Assembly: GCF_013178945.1 (NCBI RefSeq)
Contig: NZ_JABFDM010000008.1
Location: 61,719 to 125,718, forward strand
DNA: 64,000 nucleotides
Origin: Bradyrhizobium aeschynomenes
GTDB taxonomy: Bacteria; Pseudomonadota; Alphaproteobacteria; Rhizobiales; Xanthobacteraceae
Direction of reading: 5' to 3'
Shown here: in pieces, positions 7,647 to 16,570 of the stretch
Layout: the number at the start of each line of letters is the position of its first letter
Numbering within the stretch: position 1 is the stretch's first letter
Notes under the pieces: generated by a model
Seen by the model: only the letters and a program-made list of their open reading frames with translations
Databases searched by the model: none
What the model was told of the DNA's origin: nothing
Position numbers and translations under genes: made by a program

Positions 7647-9356
7647 TCACCCCTCGCGCTTGGCCGGCACCATCTTGTCGTAGACCTTGCTGCCGAGCAG
7701 GGCGGCGTGGCTGACGAACAGCAGCGAGGTGAAGGTGCCGTCGATCTGCGGCATCGAGGTCAGCACCGAAGCGTTCTGGGCGGCGGCGAACACGATGCGC
7801 ACGGCATCGATGTTCGAGACCACGTCGAACAGCACCAGCAGATAGCTGATGCTCAGGATGCCGGTGATGGCGACGTGCTGGACCCGATTGATATCGACCA
7901 TGTCGCTGCGTCCCTTCACCTCCTGCAGCACCATGTCGGCCAGCGCGGCCCTCTCCGGGCCGGCCTTGTCGGCCAGATATTTCGGTGCCTGCGTCGGCGA
8001 GGCGGCGTCCGGCGCGGTCTGGTCTTGCGTGCCGACGATGGTCGAGTTCGAGATCAGGCGCGACAGGAACGGCGTCGCGACGGCGAAGCCGCCGACCAGG
8101 GCGAGATAGAACGGGATGCTCGGGAACAGATTGTAGGCGTCGAGCGCGATCTTTGCGTTGTTGGGCGTTTCCTTGGCGGCCGTGGCCGCCGCCGCCTGCT
8201 GCTGCAGCTCGGTGATCAGCAGTCCGCCGAAGCCGTAGTTGAAGAGCCCGCACACCAGCAGTCCCGACAGCAGGATGATCGACCAGATCGCGAGCTGGGC
8301 CAGCGTCAGGCTCATGCGGTTGCGCTCGTCGATGATCGGTCCGAGCGCGCGCCCGGTGACGCCGAAGCCGCAGGAAATGAACAGCATCAGCAGCGACAGC
8401 AGGGCCAGCCAGAACGGGATCACGAGCGATATCGTGCCGTTGACGACGCTCGACCATGCCAGCGCCTGGCTGGCGAACCATTCCGGCCAGGTGGTCTGGC
8501 GGCTGGCTTTGCTGCCGGGCTTGGCATCGGGATCGGGATATTGCGCCGACGCGACGATGGATTGCGCGGCCATGAACTGCGTGCGGCAATCCTGGTCCTT
8601 GTTGGCATTTGGCCGCCATTTGACGCTGTCGAGCACGGTCGGCTTCTCGGCGGTCGCCACCGTGCAATCCAGCCCTGCGCCGGTGCTGCCGGTCGCGATG
8701 CGGGCGTTCTGCACGAACTGGCCGAGCGACAGGCGTGCCCCGACGCCCATGCCGTAGGATCCGAGGGCCGACACCACGAACAGCGCCAGCGCGACGACGA
8801 ACAGGAGCAGACCGGTCTTCGGCATCGCTTTCGACGTCGCCCGCGGCTCGGCCATCGGGGCCACGCCGCCCGGCATTCCGGTGCCGGTGATGGCGTTGAT
8901 GAAGACCGCAGCGCCGCTGGAGCCCGCATCGGTTGCGGCGTCGCGCGTGAAGACGTCCACAGTCTGGCCGTTGACGAGCGTCTGATGCAGCTGATGCGTG
9001 ATCTTGTCGGCCGCGAGATCGGCCCATGGCGCCGGCGGCGGCGGGCTCGTCCTGGTGTTAAGCTGCAAGGTGTTGCTGTCGGCCTCCCAGATGATCATCC
9101 GGCTCTGTGGCGCGGTGGCGCTGCGCGCGTCCTCCGCAATCGACAGGATCGCGCGCACGGTGCCGCCGAGCTCGCGGTCCTGGACCGACGGCAGCTGATC
9201 GCGCCGCTCGAAGCCGGTGCCGTCCATCGCTGCGGCCAGCTGGGCAACCAGCCGCCTGACGCCGTTGACGCTGCCGCTGCCGTCGGCGGGCGCGGTGCCC
9301 AGCGTCTTGGTCTCCGCCCAGACGATCTGAGCCAGTTCACCTGATGAGAGCGTCAT
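7647..9356 (-). CDS. Multi-pass membrane protein at the end of the eCIS operon, function unknown
   Basis: The 569-aa product has a soluble N-terminal region (about 1-165) followed by roughly five to six hydrophobic segments (for example LLLFVVALALFVVSALG, LVIPFWLALLSLLMLFIS, and ISYLLVLFDVV near the C-terminus). The ATG at 9356 is supported by GGAGGA four bases upstream. It is the last gene of the minus-strand eCIS operon, about 80 bases after the deaminase-like DUF4157 gene. A role in particle release, anchoring or cargo handling is only inferred from position; no enzyme motif was recognised. Confidence 0.6.
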   Translation of the reverse strand: MTLSSGELAQIVWAETKTLGTAPADGSGSVNGVRRLVAQLAAAMDGTGFERRDQLPSVQDRELGGTVRAILSIAEDARSATAPQSRMIIWEADSNTLQLNTRTSPPPPAPWADLAADKITHQLHQTLVNGQTVDVFTRDAATDAGSSGAAVFINAITGTGMPGGVAPMAEPRATSKAMPKTGLLLFVVALALFVVSALGSYGMGVGARLSLGQFVQNARIATGSTGAGLDCTVATAEKPTVLDSVKWRPNANKDQDCRTQFMAAQSIVASAQYPDPDAKPGSKASRQTTWPEWFASQALAWSSVVNGTISLVIPFWLALLSLLMLFISCGFGVTGRALGPIIDERNRMSLTLAQLAIWSIILLSGLLVCGLFNYGFGGLLITELQQQAAAATAAKETPNNAKIALDAYNLFPSIPFYLALVGGFAVATPFLSRLISNSTIVGTQDQTAPDAASPTQAPKYLADKAGPERAALADMVLQEVKGRSDMVDINRVQHVAITGILSISYLLVLFDVVSNIDAVRIVFAAAQNASVLTSMPQIDGTFTSLLFVSHAALLGSKVYDKMVPAKREG

Positions 9357-9435
9357 GATGTCCTCCGGGCAATCTTCTTTGCGCATCAATCGGTCGTTGC
9401 ACGCTTATGATAGTGAGATCGGCCGGCTGGCCGCG

Positions 9436-12177
9436 TCATTTCGACAGCCAGTCCTGCAGGAATTTGCGCGTCGCCTCGTCGTTCTTCGGGTCCTTGCCGA
9501 AGCCGAAATCCTTCCACATCTCCTTGCCGGAGCCGTAGTCCTTCCACATCTCCTTGCCGCGGCTCGGCGCATGACAGTTCGGGCACACCGTGCCGAGCTG
9601 CTCCTGCACCGTCGGGAATGCATTGCGGTTGGGATCGGGCGGCGTGTAGCCGGGCGGGCTGGCATGGGCGTTCGGATCGCGTTGCTGAACCGGTTGCGGC
9701 TGCGCCCTTGCCGGCAGGCTCAGCGGCTTCTGCGGCAGGTTCTTGACCGCAGACCGCAGCGCGGTGAGCGCCTGTGCGGTGACGCTGGAGCAGGTCGGGA
9801 TCCGGTTGAGGGCGTCGATTTCGGCCGGCGTCATCTTCGGTCCGGGCACATCCTTCGGCTGCCGCCCGTGACACGATGGGCAGACGTCATCCATGCCGTA
9901 TGTCGCCGGGGGCGCCGCACGGCGTGCGCCAGGGGGGAGGCCCTGGATCTCGGCGTCGGCGAGCTGCGCCGCGATCAGCACCGTCTCGGCGTCGGTGGCG
10001 CCTTCGGGGAAGATCCGCATGAACTCGGTGACAAAGGCTGCGTTGACACAGCCGTCCGACCGCATCCGGCCGATCAGGATATTGTAGACGGCGATCTCGT
10101 TCGGCCGCTTGCCGTCGAGCCGCTTGTAGGCGCGGTCGAGCTCGGTCTCGGTGGCAGCGTCGTAGGCAGCCTCGCCCCCCTTGCTACCCAGATAGCCGCC
10201 AGCGCCGCCGGCGGCGAGACCGCAGAACAGGAGGCTCCATCCCAACGTCTCGATGCCGAATATGAGATTGCAGACGACGTAGCCTCCGACTGCGCTGCCC
10301 GCGAAGCCGCCGACCGCGCCGGCCAGCACACGGGGGCGCTGCTTCGGCGTTGCCGTATAGAGCTGATAGCCGGTGATGATGGTGAAGGCGGCGATGCCGC
10401 CGATCTTGAGGCCCTTGAACAGCAACGCCATCCGGCGCCCGGCGTTGGCGGCGGCTGCCGTGCCCTCGGCGGCGCCTTCCAGGGCGCCGGCTTCGCCGCT
10501 CGCGCCGGCGAGCGTCTTCTGCGCCAGCGCCTCGACCAGCGCCTGCGGCTCACCCGACAAGGCCTCGACGGCGGCGACGCTGCCATCGGCGTTCTGCGTG
10601 ATCCTGATCGTGATCTGCGCGGGCACCTTGGCGCCGGCCGGCGCCGAACCGTTGACCTGTTCGAGGTTGTTGCCGAAGCTGTAGCGGACCTCCGACACCG
10701 TGGTCCCATTCGGATTGCGGACGGAGTTGACGACCTCGACCTTAGTCTCGACCTGCACCGAGGTCGTCTGGTTGCCTGCCGACGCACCGGGCAGGGCCTG
10801 TGCGCCTTCCGCGGCGGCGACAGCCGTCTCGGAGCCCTTCAGAACGGTCAGGCTGCTGCTCTGCAGGTTCTTGATCTCGAAGGTCAGCTCCGGATATTTC
10901 AGGCTGAGCTTCTTCAAGACGCCCGCGGCGGTCTCGGCGTTGGTGGCGCCCTGGCCGCAGGTCGCACACACCTCCTGCTCGATCAGCATCCAGACGCGGC
11001 GGCCCTTGAGCTGGTCGCGTGGAATCTTCGCGAGCGCCTCCTCGAGTTGATCGGCGATATGCTGCTCGGCATGGCCATGCGTGTGCGGCAGCGTCTCGGG
11101 GCTGGTGTGCGGCGGGAAGTTGGATTGCGGATTGTAGCCCGGGCCGCCCGCCAGCTTGGACTGGCCGACGAAGCTGCGGTTCTCCAGGCCGGGAATGTCG
11201 GTGCGGGCCGCGCCGACGGTGCCGCCCTGAACCTCGATGTCCGGTGCGACGGCGTGGGGCTCGACACGCGTGATGCCGCTGGCGGCGCGATTGGCCTTGA
11301 TGTCCTTCGTCAGCACGTCCTGCATGCCGTTCTGCGAGAAGCGGCCTTGCCCGGCTGCGTCGACCGGCTTGATCACGCGGCGGGCATATTCGTGGGCAGC
11401 CAGTTCGTCAGTGCCCTTGGCATATTGCGCGAGCTGGCCGTCGCTCATCGCCGCATAGCGATTCTGTAGCACCTCGACCGCGGTCTTGTCGCCGCTGCTG
11501 ACCAGCTTGCGCAGCTGGTCGATCGACATCTTGTCGTAGTCCGGCGCACGCCGCAGCACGGTGTGTTCGCCGCGCTGCTGCACCACATGGGTCAGCTCGT
11601 GGGCGAGCAGGCGCTGTCCCGCGCTGGAGTGCGGCGCGTAGCGGCCGGCGCCGAACACGACGTTGTGGCCAACCGTGTAGGCCTGCGCGCCGACTGCGCG
11701 CGCCGAGGCTGCGGCGCGGGCATCGGTGTGAATGCGCACGGCGGCAAAGCTCCGGCCGAAGCGGCCTTCCATGGCCGTGCGTGCCGGGCGGTCGAGCGGC
11801 TGGCCGGGCGCGCGCAGCACCTCGTGCACGATCGGCGGCGCAACGCCCGCCTGCGCATCGTTGCCGCCTTGCGTGGCCTGGCGCCGCAGCTTGTCCTCCT
11901 TGCAAGAAGAGCAGGTGCTGCCGCATTCGCATTGGCGCTGCAGCGCAGGCGCCCGTGTCGATGTGCCGATCTGTGCCGAAGAAGCAGGCCCGCCGCCGAT
12001 GGCGCGCGCAACCGCCTCGGCCTCGCGCTCCGCGGGATCGTCGACCGCGCCGATCTCGAGTCGCGCCTGGAGGGGCTGCAGCAGCGGGGAGGGCGGCTGG
12101 AGCGCCAAGCCGGCGCCCGCCCGCTGCGTTGATGCGGACGTGGGAGCGGTGGCGGTTCTCGCTGCGGCCGTCTTCAT
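9436..12177 (-). CDS. eCIS-associated DUF4157 protein with deaminase-like domain (candidate cargo toxin)
   Basis: In this 913-aa protein residues 36-52 carry the LEIGAVDDPAEREAEA lead-in seen in eCIS cargo proteins. Residues 83-92 hold a Cys cluster (CxCxxxCxxC), and about 109-200 is DUF4157 with HELTH at 193-197. The 300-440 region contains HAE at 369-371 and CATC at 404-407, the spacing and chemistry of the zinc-dependent cytidine-deaminase-like superfamily. A Gly/Ala-rich hydrophobic stretch (about 590-670) could enter membranes. The C-terminus has two CxxCH-like motifs (766-770 and 865-869) and a duplicated GKEMWKD unit. DUF4157 is associated with eCIS cargo; deamination is inferred from motifs only. 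The neighbouring paralogue shares the first ~200 residues. Confidence 0.8.
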   Translation of the reverse strand: MKTAAARTATAPTSASTQRAGAGLALQPPSPLLQPLQARLEIGAVDDPAEREAEAVARAIGGGPASSAQIGTSTRAPALQRQCECGSTCSSCKEDKLRRQATQGGNDAQAGVAPPIVHEVLRAPGQPLDRPARTAMEGRFGRSFAAVRIHTDARAAASARAVGAQAYTVGHNVVFGAGRYAPHSSAGQRLLAHELTHVVQQRGEHTVLRRAPDYDKMSIDQLRKLVSSGDKTAVEVLQNRYAAMSDGQLAQYAKGTDELAAHEYARRVIKPVDAAGQGRFSQNGMQDVLTKDIKANRAASGITRVEPHAVAPDIEVQGGTVGAARTDIPGLENRSFVGQSKLAGGPGYNPQSNFPPHTSPETLPHTHGHAEQHIADQLEEALAKIPRDQLKGRRVWMLIEQEVCATCGQGATNAETAAGVLKKLSLKYPELTFEIKNLQSSSLTVLKGSETAVAAAEGAQALPGASAGNQTTSVQVETKVEVVNSVRNPNGTTVSEVRYSFGNNLEQVNGSAPAGAKVPAQITIRITQNADGSVAAVEALSGEPQALVEALAQKTLAGASGEAGALEGAAEGTAAAANAGRRMALLFKGLKIGGIAAFTIITGYQLYTATPKQRPRVLAGAVGGFAGSAVGGYVVCNLIFGIETLGWSLLFCGLAAGGAGGYLGSKGGEAAYDAATETELDRAYKRLDGKRPNEIAVYNILIGRMRSDGCVNAAFVTEFMRIFPEGATDAETVLIAAQLADAEIQGLPPGARRAAPPATYGMDDVCPSCHGRQPKDVPGPKMTPAEIDALNRIPTCSSVTAQALTALRSAVKNLPQKPLSLPARAQPQPVQQRDPNAHASPPGYTPPDPNRNAFPTVQEQLGTVCPNCHAPSRGKEMWKDYGSGKEMWKDFGFGKDPKNDEATRKFLQDWLSK

Positions 12178-12185
12178 CGCTGCTC

Positions 12186-15100
12186 TCAGTTGGTGAAGAT
12201 GCGGTAGGTGGCAGAGCGGCCGGGGCTGATCAGGAACGGCTCCTGTCCGTCCGGCGCGATGTTGATGAGGTCGGCATTGGTCGTCTTCAGGGCAAATCGC
12301 AGCAGCGTCTTGCCCTTGTATTTCGCATCGGTCTCCGTCGTCGGCGATCCCACGACCTCGTAGGTCAGCTGATGATAGTAGTTCTTGCCGTCGTCGCCGA
12401 TCCAGGTCAGCGTCATCAGCACGCGATCGCCGGCCTTGGTCGCAGTCGTGATCGGCGCGTTGGTCACGAAGCTGTAGTCGCGCTCGCTCGTCTTGCTGCG
12501 ATCGCCGGTGAAGGCGCGCGCCAGCGTGTAGCCGCCGGATTTGCCGAATGACGGCTCGGTCTGCTTGCCCCTGGGGGCCGGCGGCGCCTTGTCGCCCGAT
12601 GCCGATCCCTTATCACCCTTGCCTCCCTTGCCACCGGTCGTGCCCGACTTGCCGCCGTCCTTCTGTGCCGCGTTCGACGGCGCGGGCGCGGCCGTGGCGC
12701 CGCTCGAACTCTGGTGACGCTTCTTCAGGGCCTCGACGATCTGCTTGCGCAGCTCGTCGGGCGAGAGATGGCCCGGCTTCCAGTTGAGCGTCTTGAGCAA
12801 CGCCAGATCGTCCGGGGTGATATCGGCGGTGACCTGCATCATCGTCTCCACCCATTGCGCGGTTGGCACGCGGAACTGCTTGTCCGATGAGGAGTCGATC
12901 AAATGCTGCATCAGCGCGATCTGACCGGACGAGGCCTTGCTCAGCATCAGCGCGACCTTGGTGGCTTCCTGCTGCGCCAGGCGCTGCTCGGCCTCGGTCG
13001 CATTCGGCGAGGTCAGGGGAATGACCATGCCGCCCGGCGTCGGCGTCGCGCCGGTCGCCGCATTGCCCGGCGTTGCGGTCGAGGAGGTGCCGGGCACCGC
13101 TCCCGCAGTCGGCCCGGCCGTGCCCTTGCCGGCGTCGCCGGTGGTTTGCGGTGTGCCGGTCTGCTGCGCGCCGCCGGGCTTTCCGCCCGGTGTTTGCGCG
13201 CCGGTGCTCTGGCCCGTCGGAGCATCGCCGGTCTTGGTGCCCGGGGTCTGGGTGCCGGAGCCGCTCACCCCCGGCCCCGGAGTCTTGCCGCTGCCGCTTC
13301 CGGTCGCTCCGGGCCTGTCGGCACTGCCCGTACCGGTGCCTTTGCCTTGCGTGGTCGCTTGTCCCTGCGGCGCGCTCGGGCCGGCGGTCGTCTGGCCCGG
13401 CGTGCCTGACGTAGTTGCGCCCGGCGTGGTCGTCCCGGTCGAGGTCTGCCCTTGCGGCGAACCCGGCACGGGCGCGGCCGGTGCGCCCTTCTGCGGCGAG
13501 CCGACGCCGGCGCCGATCGCGTTCTCGGCCTTGCCGCTTCCTGTGCTCTTGGCGACGGCAACGACGTTGTTCTTTGCTTCGCCCTTGCCGGCGGTGGCCG
13601 CCGACGCCGACAGATTGCCTTCGCTCTTGCCCGCACCTGCGGTGGCAGCGGCCACGCTGGTGTTGTCGGAGGACTTGCCCGCGCCCGCAGTCGCCACCGA
13701 ACCGCCGAGCGAATCCGAGCTCATGCCGGCGCCGGCCGAGAGCGCGGTCGCACCAGTGTCGTTGGCGGAGACGCCGGCGCCGGCGGCACCGGCCGCTGCG
13801 CTGTCGGAGAACCAGCTGAAGCCTGCACCCGCGGTGCCGACCGAGGCGCTGTTGGAGCCGACCGAGACGCCGACGCCGGCATTGCCGCCACCGACGCTCG
13901 AGCCGAACAGGGAGATGCCGAAGCCGACATTGGCGGCGCCGGCCTTCTCGCCGCCTTTCTCCTTGTCCTTCTCTTTGTCTTTCTCCTTTTCCTTCTCCTT
14001 CTCCTTTTCTTTTCCCTTGTCCTTTTTCTTGTCGGACTTGGGGATCTGATCGCAGGCGCATTCCGGGCGCAGCTGCTGGAGCGTGGCTCGCGGCTCGCAA
14101 TGATAGAGATAGAGGCCGTGGCTCGCCGGATTGACGAAGATCAGTTGTCCGCAGTTTTTCGGCAGGCCCTTGGTGACGAGCCAGCCGACCGGAGCGCCGG
14201 ACGGATTCCACTGCTTCGCCGTGAGATGATAGTGGTTGAACGATTGGTACCATTTGTCGGCCGCGACGATGGCGCGGTAGAACAGCTGATCGCGGACGCC
14301 GGCGGCGCGGCCGCCCGCGCTGTCCGGCTTGACCTCGCCGGTATAGATCGCGTGCCGTTTCAGATCGATCATTGCGAGATCGAGGCGGCCGCTATTGCCC
14401 TTGCCCCAGCCGCGGAAGACGCGCACTTCCTTCCTGCCAAGCCCGCTGGCGACGAAATGCCCGCCGATCCAGTTGTGCGCGGCGGTGCCGGCATGCATCG
14501 GCAGCTGACACACGCCGCAGCCGCCGGCGGGCTGGCCGATCCCGCTCGTCAGCGCCGTCCCGGGGCCTCCCGGCTTGCGCGCCAGCCGCAGCGGCGCGCC
14601 GCGGCCCTGCTGCACGACGTGTGTCAGCTCATGCGCCAGCAGCCGGCGGCCGGCCGGAGATTGAGGCGCGTAGTGGCCGTTGCCGAATACGACGTTGTGT
14701 CCGACCGTGTAGGCCTGCGCGCCGACCGCGCGCGCCGAGGCGGCGGCATTTGCATCGGTGTGGATGCGGACCGCTGCGAAGCTCCGGCCGAAGCGCGGCT
14801 CCAGATCGGCGCGCGTCGCCGCATCGAGCGGCTGGCCAGGCGAGCGCAGCACGTCGTGCACGACCGGCGGCGCGATGGCGGCGCTCGACGCCGCGGTGCT
14901 GCCGGAGGCGTCCTTGCGCTGCATGAGGTCCTTGCGGCAGTCGGAGCAGGTGCCGCCGCAGGCGCATTGCCGTTGCATGCGCGGCGGGCCCGCGGAGACA
15001 GCGTTCAGGGACGCGGGCATGGCACGGCTTGCAGGACCGTCGACGACGCGGCTGGCCATCGCATCGGCCTCGCGCTCCAGCGGATCATCGACCGGACCGA

Positions 15101-15230
15101 TCTCGAGCCGCGGCTGCAGCATCGCGACCGAAGGAAAGGTGAGGGGCGGGGACAGCGCGACACCGCGGTTCGATCGCGCGCTCTGGCTCTGCGCCGCCTG
15201 GGGTGCGGCGCGCGTGGCCGTCTGCTTCAT
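12186..15230 (-). CDS. eCIS-associated DUF4157 protein with PD-(D/E)XK nuclease-like domain (candidate cargo toxin)
   Basis: This 1014-aa protein has the LEIGPVDDPLEREA lead-in (42-55), a Cys cluster (89-98) and DUF4157 with HELTH at 200-204. Residues about 225-395 contain D284, then E299-V-K301, then DQLFY at 314-318, matching D-x14-ExK plus the QxxxY-like helix of PD-(D/E)XK nucleases. A Lys/Glu run (400-430) follows, then short Gly/Ala/Ser repeats of the TAGAGKS type (435-575), a Thr/Gly/Pro linker (580-740) and a compact C-terminal domain (890-1014). The start overlaps the ATPase stop (ATGA). A longer frame upstream exists only inside the ATPase gene. Nuclease activity is a motif-based inference. 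Confidence 0.8.
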   Translation of the reverse strand: MKQTATRAAPQAAQSQSARSNRGVALSPPLTFPSVAMLQPRLEIGPVDDPLEREADAMASRVVDGPASRAMPASLNAVSAGPPRMQRQCACGGTCSDCRKDLMQRKDASGSTAASSAAIAPPVVHDVLRSPGQPLDAATRADLEPRFGRSFAAVRIHTDANAAASARAVGAQAYTVGHNVVFGNGHYAPQSPAGRRLLAHELTHVVQQGRGAPLRLARKPGGPGTALTSGIGQPAGGCGVCQLPMHAGTAAHNWIGGHFVASGLGRKEVRVFRGWGKGNSGRLDLAMIDLKRHAIYTGEVKPDSAGGRAAGVRDQLFYRAIVAADKWYQSFNHYHLTAKQWNPSGAPVGWLVTKGLPKNCGQLIFVNPASHGLYLYHCEPRATLQQLRPECACDQIPKSDKKKDKGKEKEKEKEKEKDKEKDKEKGGEKAGAANVGFGISLFGSSVGGGNAGVGVSVGSNSASVGTAGAGFSWFSDSAAAGAAGAGVSANDTGATALSAGAGMSSDSLGGSVATAGAGKSSDNTSVAAATAGAGKSEGNLSASAATAGKGEAKNNVVAVAKSTGSGKAENAIGAGVGSPQKGAPAAPVPGSPQGQTSTGTTTPGATTSGTPGQTTAGPSAPQGQATTQGKGTGTGSADRPGATGSGSGKTPGPGVSGSGTQTPGTKTGDAPTGQSTGAQTPGGKPGGAQQTGTPQTTGDAGKGTAGPTAGAVPGTSSTATPGNAATGATPTPGGMVIPLTSPNATEAEQRLAQQEATKVALMLSKASSGQIALMQHLIDSSSDKQFRVPTAQWVETMMQVTADITPDDLALLKTLNWKPGHLSPDELRKQIVEALKKRHQSSSGATAAPAPSNAAQKDGGKSGTTGGKGGKGDKGSASGDKAPPAPRGKQTEPSFGKSGGYTLARAFTGDRSKTSERDYSFVTNAPITTATKAGDRVLMTLTWIGDDGKNYYHQLTYEVVGSPTTETDAKYKGKTLLRFALKTTNADLINIAPDGQEPFLISPGRSATYRIFTN

Positions 15231-16570
15231 GCCGCCCTCCCTTCCTTGATCATCTCGCTCTTGATCGCGGCGACGAGATCGTCGCGGCCGATCGGGCGGC
15301 CGTTGTCCTTCAGCGATTGCAGCGAGGCGAGGCGGATCACGTTCATGATCGAGCCGCCAGACAGCGTGTAGTCGCGCGCGATCTTCGAAAGGTCGAGATC
15401 GCCGGCGAACTGCGCCTTGGGCGAGAAGCCCTGCCGCCACAGCTGCTCGCGCTCCTCGGGACGCGGCACCGGGAAGTAGATCACGGACTCGAAGCGGCGT
15501 GCGAAGGCGTCGTCGATGTTGTCGCGCAGGTTGGAGGCGAGGATGGCGATGCCGTCGAAGCTTTCGATCCGCTGCAGCAGGAAGGCGATCTCCTGGTTGG
15601 CGTAGCGGTCATGCGCATCGCGTGTCTCGCTGCGCTTGCCGAACAGCGCATCGGCCTCGTCGAACAGCAGGATCCAGTTGCGGCCCTCCGCCTGGTTGAA
15701 CACGGCGGCAAGGTTCTTCTCGGTCTCGCCGATGAATTTCGACACGACCATCGACAGGTCGACGCGGTAGACGTGGCGTCCCGTGGACTTGCCGAGCAGG
15801 CAGGCGGTCATGGTCTTGCCGGTGCCGGGCGGGCCGTAGAACAGGCTGCGATAGCCGGGACGCAGCTTGGCGGCCATGCGCCAGTCGTGCATCAAGGTGT
15901 GGCCATGTGCGATCCAGGATTCGATTTGGCCGAGACCCTGGCGCGTTGCCGGATGCAGCACGAGGTCGCTCCAGTCCAGCGTCGTCTCGATCAGCTGCGC
16001 GGGGAAGTGCGCGCCGAAGCTCGGCCGGCGCTGCTCGCCGCGCGTGAACAGCGCCAGCGCATCCTCGGACAGAACGAGCCGCGCCTTCATCACCGGCTCG
16101 TCGTTGCCGGACGCGGCCCGCAACAGCCCGCGGCGGGCGAACGGATGATCCGGCTCGAACAGCGCCTGCAGGCGGAAGCGGGTGGCGAGGTCGGTGCCGC
16201 CGATGATGAAGGCGAGCGTCTCGCCGGTCGGCCAGAAGTCGCCGTCGGGCTCCTTGCGCACGCCGCCGAACTCGGCGAAGCGGCGGTCGAAGGTCTGGTT
16301 GCGGGTGAAGAAGACGTCGAGCAGCTGCGGCCGCAGATGCGGCGCCAGGGCCAGGACCAGCGCGACCCGCTCGGCGAAATCGCAAGCGTGCTCGCGCAGG
16401 AAGCTCGCATAGGGCGACGGCGACTGCGACAGGTCCGGCGGCCCGGAGGGGGCCGCCGGCTCGGCGCGGTCGAGGTTGAAATACAGCTTGAAGCGTGCGT
16501 CAATCAGCTGCGCGAGCCAGCCAAGCTCGGCGTCCAGATCGACCGCGTTCTGCTCCAGCGCGCTCACCAT
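15227..16570 (-). CDS. eCIS AAA+ ATPase (Afp15/PVC15-like)
   Basis: The 447-aa protein has an all-alpha-looking N-terminal region (about 1-215) and a C-terminal AAA+ module. Walker A is GPPGTGKT (246-253), Walker B is LLFDEAD (301-307), and an arginine-finger-like RRF sits at 358-360. ATPases of this clade are conserved in eCIS loci and are needed for particle assembly or cargo loading, though not part of the mature particle in the studied systems. The start at 16570 overlaps the tape-measure stop by 7 bases, and its stop overlaps the next DUF4157 start, so translation is tightly coupled. Confidence 0.92.
   Translation of the reverse strand: MVSALEQNAVDLDAELGWLAQLIDARFKLYFNLDRAEPAAPSGPPDLSQSPSPYASFLREHACDFAERVALVLALAPHLRPQLLDVFFTRNQTFDRRFAEFGGVRKEPDGDFWPTGETLAFIIGGTDLATRFRLQALFEPDHPFARRGLLRAASGNDEPVMKARLVLSEDALALFTRGEQRRPSFGAHFPAQLIETTLDWSDLVLHPATRQGLGQIESWIAHGHTLMHDWRMAAKLRPGYRSLFYGPPGTGKTMTACLLGKSTGRHVYRVDLSMVVSKFIGETEKNLAAVFNQAEGRNWILLFDEADALFGKRSETRDAHDRYANQEIAFLLQRIESFDGIAILASNLRDNIDDAFARRFESVIYFPVPRPEEREQLWRQGFSPKAQFAGDLDLSKIARDYTLSGGSIMNVIRLASLQSLKDNGRPIGRDDLVAAIKSEMIKEGRAA

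Noticed and set aside
9439..9882. c-type cytochrome assignment from two CxxCH motifs
   Set aside because: The protein has no secretion signal and is otherwise eCIS cargo-like; a zinc site is more likely.
13452..15371. 639-codon plus-strand frame opposite the nuclease-like DUF4157 gene
   Set aside because: It crosses from the DUF4157 gene into the ATPase gene and shows no domain.
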